From contig NZ_FMIB01000002.1 of assembly GCF_900091475.1 (NCBI RefSeq), positions 992,001 to 1,056,000 of the forward strand: DNA of 64,000 nt. The letters run 5' to 3'. This DNA is from Micromonospora chersina (GTDB lineage: Bacteria; Actinomycetota; Actinomycetes; Mycobacteriales; Micromonosporaceae). Below the pieces are notes generated by a model, which had not been told where the DNA came from, did no database searches, and worked only from the letters and a program-made list of their open reading frames with translations. Positions within the stretch are counted from its first letter, which is position 1. Every line of letters starts with the position of its first letter. Positions 59,545-64,000 of the stretch are shown one piece after another. A program made the position numbers and the translations under genes.

Positions 59545-61155
59545 TCAGGCATCCGAGGGTCCGAGCCAGCGGCGCAGGTAGGCACGTAGGCCGATCAGGT
59601 CGGTGCCGCCCGCGCGGTAGCCCACGTGCCCGTCCGGACGCACGAGATAGCCGGCGTGCGCGCCGGGATCGACGCCGAGCCGGCGCAACACCTGGTCGTC
59701 AGCCTCGGGCGCCGCTCCAACCAGGCCGGCGAGGTGATGTGCGGTGAGCCTGCCGCCGTGGCGCCGGGTCAGGTCGTCGATCTCGTGGGCGGGCCAGCCT
59801 TCGGGTGGGCCGCAGAGCAGCAGGTGCCAGCCGGGTGTGGCGGTGAGCCGGTGCAGCGAGCCGCCGCCGGCCAGAGGGGCGTCGGGCAGCCGGTCGCCGG
59901 CTCGCGGGCCCGTCCGCGGCGCGTGCCGGGCCTCGGTGGACAGCGGGCTGTGCCGGTAGCGAATGGCAAGCTCGGCGACCGTGCGGAAGGCGGTGGCTCG
60001 CACGATCCGGGGCGCGAGGACCGCCGGCAGCAGGGCGGGCGCGAGCCGGGTCCGGGCGAAGCGGACAAGAGGGTTGGCGGTCGTGGCGACGGTGAAGGCC
60101 CGGTCGCTGAAACGGAGCACCATCCGGCCGACCGGTGCCCGCTCCGCGTGGTAGCTGTCCAGCAGGGCCGGGTCGGCGTCGCCCTGCAGTGCCTGGGCGA
60201 GTTTCCAGCCGAGGTTCACCGCGTCCTGGATGCCGGTGTTCATACCCTGCGCGCCGGCCGGGCTGTGGATATGCGCGGCATCTCCGGCCAGGAAAACCGG
60301 TCCGGCCCGGTAGGCGGTGGCGGCCCGGTGGTGCAGCCGGAAGTTCGTCGCCCACACCGGGTCGTGCAGCCGCAGCGCGCCGCCTGCGTACGCGTCGGCC
60401 AGCGTCTGCAGCTCGGTGAGATGGACCGGCGCGCTCGGCGGGGTCGCGTCGTTGGCGGGTCGCATTGCCACCATCCGCCAACTGGCCGGGTGTCCGAGCG
60501 GGAAGAGGAGCATCAGCCCTCGCCCGGCGAGGAAGGCGTGCGCCGCGCCGGGTTCGACGCCGTCGACCTCCAGGTCGGCTAACACGAACGTCTGCGGGTA
60601 CGCGCCGCCCTCGAAGCCGATCCCGGCGAACTGCCGCACCGCGCTGTGCGCGCCGTCGCAGCCCACCACGTATCGGGCCGACACCCGCTCCTCGCGGCCG
60701 TCGCGGTCGCGCAGCGTGGCGACCGCGGCCTGGTCGGTACGGTCCAGGCCGACCAGCTCGATACCGCGTTCGACACTCACGCCGAGCGTGCCGAGGTGCT
60801 CGCCGAGCAGCCGTTCGGTCTCCGCCTGCGACAGGAACAGCAGGTACGGGTACGCGGTGTCGGGCAGGCCCAGGTCGAACAGTCGCACCGCACGCTGCCG
60901 CCGTCCCGCGTGCACGATCAGCCGGACCGCTGGGTTGCCGGCCGCCACCATCTTGTCGGCCAGACCGAACCCGGCGAGGACCTCCAAGGTGCGGGGCTGG
61001 ACCGCGAGCGCGCGGGACTCGTGCACCCGGTCGGTTGTCCGGTCGACCAGGCGCACCCGTACGCCGTGCCGGGCGAGTTGCCCGGCCATGGTGAGGCCGG
61101 TCGGCCCCGCGCCGACCACCAGCACGTCGGTTTCCGAGCCCGCGGCGCCGGTCAT
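59545..61155 (-). CDS. FAD-dependent aromatic hydroxylase (PheA/TfdB, polyketide-oxygenase type)
   Basis: The protein is 536 residues. The Rossmann loop VLVVGAGPTGLTMAGQLARH (~11-30), the DG motif YVVGCDGAHSAVRQ (~162-175) and the GD motif PVFLAGDAAHIHSPAGAQGM (~285-305) with GMNTGIQDAVNLGWKLA are complete, followed by a thioredoxin-like C-terminal domain without Cys pair. Such enzymes hydroxylate phenols or polyketide aromatics with NADPH and O2; rifampicin-hydroxylating enzymes belong here too. Monocistronic; substrate not predictable. Confidence 0.88.
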   Translation of the reverse strand: MTGAAGSETDVLVVGAGPTGLTMAGQLARHGVRVRLVDRTTDRVHESRALAVQPRTLEVLAGFGLADKMVAAGNPAVRLIVHAGRRQRAVRLFDLGLPDTAYPYLLFLSQAETERLLGEHLGTLGVSVERGIELVGLDRTDQAAVATLRDRDGREERVSARYVVGCDGAHSAVRQFAGIGFEGGAYPQTFVLADLEVDGVEPGAAHAFLAGRGLMLLFPLGHPASWRMVAMRPANDATPPSAPVHLTELQTLADAYAGGALRLHDPVWATNFRLHHRAATAYRAGPVFLAGDAAHIHSPAGAQGMNTGIQDAVNLGWKLAQALQGDADPALLDSYHAERAPVGRMVLRFSDRAFTVATTANPLVRFARTRLAPALLPAVLAPRIVRATAFRTVAELAIRYRHSPLSTEARHAPRTGPRAGDRLPDAPLAGGGSLHRLTATPGWHLLLCGPPEGWPAHEIDDLTRRHGGRLTAHHLAGLVGAAPEADDQVLRRLGVDPGAHAGYLVRPDGHVGYRAGGTDLIGLRAYLRRWLGPSDA

Positions 61156-61285
61156 CGGCAGCTCCCTGGTTCAGCGGTGGGACGTACCGCCTGTCGGGTC
61201 AGGGTAGCGCCAGGCGTGTCGTGTCGGGGCGAACCTCAGCTGCCCGGAGCGGGGCTGCTCATGATCGGGGTGGCGGCACCGCAGG

Positions 61286-62554
61286 CTATTGCGGCGGCGG
61301 GCCGGGTTTGTCGTCGTGCTCGTTCCAGTCACTTCTGCTCCCTACGAACCGCATTCCGACGGCGGCCAGGAGGCATGCGGTGGTGACCGCGGCGAGTAGT
61401 AGGTGGTAGCCGCCGTGCGGTAGGAGCGTGGCGGCGAGCAGGGGTGCGGCGGCTTTGGCGGTGGTGACGGGGGCGGTGAGTCGTCCGGCGATGGTGGCGT
61501 AGGCGGCGGTGCCGTAGCGGTCGGCGAGCAGTGCTGGGGTGGCGAGGCTGGCGATGCCGAATCCGAGTCCGAATCCGGTGACGGTGATGACGGCGCCCAC
61601 GCGGCTTCCTGCGGTGAAGGGCATGGCGAGGACAGCGACCGCCTGAATGGCAAAGACCGTGGCGACGATGGTGGTGATCGGGAGGCGGCGGCGGGCGCTG
61701 GTGAGGACGAGTCGTCCGGTGACGGACAGGACGCCGAGGAGCCCGGCCGTGGTGGCGGCGAAGGTGGCGGGATGGCCGCGGCTGGTGAGGTAGCCGACGA
61801 GGTGGACGCCGATGGTGCTGGTGGCGGCGCCGTGGGCGATGAGGGCGGCGGCGAGGATCCAGAAGCGGCGGTCGCGCATCGCGGCGCGCGCCGCGATGCG
61901 TCGCAGAGTGTGGTCCGGTCGCGCCGCCGGGATGGGTGCCCTGCCCTGGGGCGGTTTACGGATCGTGAGGGCATGCAGCGGCACAGTCACTACGCCATGG
62001 ACCGCGGCTAGCGTGAGCAGGGCTCCGCGCCAGCCGAGCTGCGCGACGAGCAGGCCGGTGAGGGGCATGAAGATGGTGCTGGCGAATCCGGCGACGACGG
62101 TGACCGCGAGCAGGGCGGTGGGGCGCCGGTCGGGGATGAACCAGGAGACGATGACGGCGAAGGCGGGTTCGTAGAGGACCATTGCGCCGGAGATGCCGAT
62201 GCCGATCATGACGGCGTAGAGCTGTCCGATGGTGTGGACCTGGGACCAGGCGATCAGGAGCGCGGTGGCGGTGATCGAGCCGGCGGTCATGAGGGCTCGT
62301 CCGCCGTGCCGGTCGAGCCACCTGCCGACCGGGATGGCCATCAGCGCGCCGGCGAGGACGCTGGCGGTGAGCGCGCCGGTGACGGCGGTGGTGGAGGCGT
62401 CGAGGCTGGCGGCCATGGGGCCGAGGAGGACGGCGAATGCGTAGTAGAGGGTGCCGTAGCCGATGGTGGAGGTGATGGCGAGGGCGGCGACGATGCGCCA
62501 CCCGTGGCGCCCGCCGACCGTGGGGTCGGCGGGCGCCGTCGTGGTGGTGGTCAT
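61286..62554 (-). CDS. MFS transporter coupled to the ArsO-like flavoprotein
   Basis: This 422-residue protein has twelve membrane segments. The ATG overlaps the stop of the upstream flavoprotein gene (ATGA). The A-motif loop reads GRWLDRHGGRALM; the second half GRLVLTSARRRLP. The type is the short MFS (UhpC/NarK-like) frequently found behind flavoprotein genes of arsenic islands. In this context it would export an arsenical or another oxidised compound; direct evidence is lacking. The ~70-residue tail ends DWNEHDDKPGPPPQ. Confidence 0.8.
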   Translation of the reverse strand: MTTTTTAPADPTVGGRHGWRIVAALAITSTIGYGTLYYAFAVLLGPMAASLDASTTAVTGALTASVLAGALMAIPVGRWLDRHGGRALMTAGSITATALLIAWSQVHTIGQLYAVMIGIGISGAMVLYEPAFAVIVSWFIPDRRPTALLAVTVVAGFASTIFMPLTGLLVAQLGWRGALLTLAAVHGVVTVPLHALTIRKPPQGRAPIPAARPDHTLRRIAARAAMRDRRFWILAAALIAHGAATSTIGVHLVGYLTSRGHPATFAATTAGLLGVLSVTGRLVLTSARRRLPITTIVATVFAIQAVAVLAMPFTAGSRVGAVITVTGFGLGFGIASLATPALLADRYGTAAYATIAGRLTAPVTTAKAAAPLLAATLLPHGGYHLLLAAVTTACLLAAVGMRFVGSRSDWNEHDDKPGPPPQ

Positions 62555-63969
62555 CAGCTGGAGCAGCAGCCGCCGGTCTGGCCGCTGGTCGGGGTGTCGA
62601 GGCTGATCAGGGTGAGCGGTGCGGAGAGCAGGCCGCCGGAGATCCCGGTGGCGAGCCCTTGTGCGGCCGGCTGGGCTGCACGGGTGGGGCCGCAGCAGCT
62701 GTCGGTTCCGGTGGAGTCGGCGGGGTTGCTGTTGCAGACGCCGGTTTCGGGCAGGTCGAGCTGGACGTCGCGGGCGGCGTCCCAGTCGCCGGCGAGGGCG
62801 GCGACGACGGAGCGGACCTGCTCGTAGCCGGTGGCCATGAGGAAGGTGGGCGCGCGGCCGTAGCTCTTCATGCCGACGGCGTAGTAGCCGACCTCGGGGT
62901 GTGCGAGTTCGTCGGCGCCGTGCGGTGGGACGGTGCCGCAGGAGTGCTCGTTCGGGTCGATCAGCGGGGCGAGGGCGCGGGTGGCGCCCATGATCGGGTC
63001 GAGGTCCAGGCGCAGCTCGGCGGCGATGGAGTGGTCGGGGCGGAAGCCGGTGGCGGCGACGATGCGGTCCACGGTGATGGACTCGTCGGTGCCGTCGGCG
63101 TGGCGGACGACCACGGCGACGCGGCCGTCGGTCGGGGTGAGCGCGTGGACGGAGAAGCCGGTGAGCAGCCGGATGCGGCCGGCGTCCACGTGGTCGCGCA
63201 GACGGGAGCCGAGCGCGCCGCGGGCGGGCAGGGCGTCGGCGTCGCCACCGCCGTAGGTGCGGGCCGGGGACGCGGAGCGGATCGCCCAGGTCACCTCGGT
63301 GTCGGGCTCGGCGGCGGCCAGCTCGGCCAGGGAGAGCAGGGTGTTCGCGGCGGAGTGGCCGGCGCCGACGACAAGGGTGTGTCGGCCGGCGAAGCGGTGC
63401 CGGTCGGTGCCGAGCACGTCGGGCAGGGCGTGCTCGAGGAACGCTACCGCGTCCTTCTCGCCGCGGGCGGGCAGGCCGGAGGCGCCGAGGACGTTGGGGG
63501 TGCCCCAGGTGCCGGAGGCGTCGATGACCGCGCGGGCCAGCAACTCGTCGCCGTCGGCGAGGCGGATCAGGAACGGCGTCTGCTCGCGGCCGGCGGTACG
63601 CAGCCGGTCCAGGCCGAGTCGGCTGATCGCCTCCACCCGCGCGCCGTAGCGCAGGTGCGGCTTGAGCTGCGGCAGCTCCGCCAGGGGCTGGAGGTAGTCC
63701 GCGACCAGGTCCGCGCCGGTGGGCAGCGCGTCCTCGGCCGGGGAGACCCAACCGGCGTCGTCGAGCAGTCGGCGGGCGGCCGGGTCGACGTTGTAGCGCC
63801 ACGGGGAGAACACCCGCACGTGCCCCCACTGCCGCACCGCCGCGCCGGCGGTGTCGCCGGCCTCCAGGACAAGGAAGGGCAGGCCACGCTCGTGCAGGTG
63901 GGCGGCGGCGGCCAGGCCCACCGGGCCCGCGCCGATCACCACGACGGGCAGTTCGTCCAGGACAGTCAT
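62554..63969 (-). CDS. ArsO-like FAD/NADPH flavoprotein
   Basis: The protein is 471 residues. It has two Rossmann motifs, VVVIGAGPVGLAAAAHLHER (~9-28) and TLVVGAGHSAANTLLSLAEL (~195-214), between them FSPWRYNVDPAARRLL and an ASGTWGTP turn, then ATGFRPD; the pattern is that of class B-type monooxygenases. The C-terminus holds Cys pairs: DSCCGP and the terminal GGCCSS, plus VCNSN. Cys-Cys tails like this occur in arsenic-operon flavoproteins (ArsO), where they may bind As(III). Coupled to the MFS gene. Whether an ArsR-type gene lies beyond the window edge cannot be seen. Confidence 0.75.
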   Translation of the reverse strand: MTVLDELPVVVIGAGPVGLAAAAHLHERGLPFLVLEAGDTAGAAVRQWGHVRVFSPWRYNVDPAARRLLDDAGWVSPAEDALPTGADLVADYLQPLAELPQLKPHLRYGARVEAISRLGLDRLRTAGREQTPFLIRLADGDELLARAVIDASGTWGTPNVLGASGLPARGEKDAVAFLEHALPDVLGTDRHRFAGRHTLVVGAGHSAANTLLSLAELAAAEPDTEVTWAIRSASPARTYGGGDADALPARGALGSRLRDHVDAGRIRLLTGFSVHALTPTDGRVAVVVRHADGTDESITVDRIVAATGFRPDHSIAAELRLDLDPIMGATRALAPLIDPNEHSCGTVPPHGADELAHPEVGYYAVGMKSYGRAPTFLMATGYEQVRSVVAALAGDWDAARDVQLDLPETGVCNSNPADSTGTDSCCGPTRAAQPAAQGLATGISGGLLSAPLTLISLDTPTSGQTGGCCSS

Positions 63970-64000
63970 CGGAAACTCCCTTGTGTTGAAAATTGTCGAA
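63970..64000 (-). promoter_or_regulatory. Leader of the flavoprotein gene with imperfect palindrome
   Basis: The minus strand shows TTCGACAATTTTCAACA followed by the Shine-Dalgarno AAGGGAG. TTGA/TCGAA half-sites around an AT-rich centre resemble ArsR-type operators, but the window ends here. Confidence 0.3.

Noticed and set aside
61286..63829. A single 847-codon frame that seems to fuse two proteins
   Set aside because: The first half is out of frame with the flavoprotein and Arg/Pro-rich. Only the part from 62554 downward is the MFS gene, which starts at the ATGA overlap.

Overview
The window is very GC-rich DNA from a filamentous actinomycete. CBM2 and ricin-lectin glycosidases, a DUF4132 cassette, an SCO6745-type protein, LPXTG surface proteins and many GTG starts suggest a Micromonospora-like member of the Micromonosporaceae. 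That is an inference from family content; no rRNA or housekeeping marker is present.

Layout. 1-10.9 kb: the 3' end of a CBM2 enzyme, small membrane and hypothetical genes, a frameshifted fructosamine-kinase gene, a DUF1963 protein, a lipoprotein, a HAD hydrolase, a DHFR-like reductase, a PhoX-type phosphatase and a Clp-N/membrane protein. 10.9-14.8 kb: a compact three-gene DUF4132 cassette. 15-19.9 kb: an LPXTG surface protein, a DHFR relic, a GH3 lipoprotein and an SCO6745 protein. 19.9-25.1 kb: a glycan operon (GH29 fucosidase-like, free ricin lectin, GH59 galactosidase-like) behind a perfect LacI-type palindrome and ended by a hairpin. 25.6-33.8 kb: small enzymes, including an unusual zinc-ribbon SDR, and a two-domain LamG secreted protein. 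33.9-38.7 kb: a two-component system divergent from an ABC/FtsX exporter. 39-45.3 kb: RidA, a broken ABATE regulator, an FAD monooxygenase, a wrecked cytosine methyltransferase and a second LPXTG protein.

45.3-52.8 kb looks like a graveyard. It holds an IS256 relic, the 3' half of a tRNA, a degenerate direct repeat whose partner lies 31 kb away at 14.9 kb, a shattered tyrosine integrase and an IS5-type relic, interspersed with small hypothetical genes, a HEAT-like protein and an SDR/HxlR pair. 52.8-56.6 kb is a likely detoxification regulon: a WYL regulator, an NmrA-like reductase, a DinB-like protein and an epoxide hydrolase. The same 19-bp operator core lies in front of both the reductase and the hydrolase. 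57-64 kb holds two MFS transporters, an aromatic-ring FAD hydroxylase and, at the edge, an ArsO-like flavoprotein overlapping its MFS partner.

The most noteworthy items are the shared WYL operator, the att-like repeat pair with the tRNA fragment and integrase relic, the LacI-operated GH29-lectin-GH59 operon, the zinc-ribbon SDR lacking its catalytic Tyr, the DUF4132 cassette, and a palindromic repeat family seen twice. No CRISPR array, intact prophage or complete RNA gene was found.
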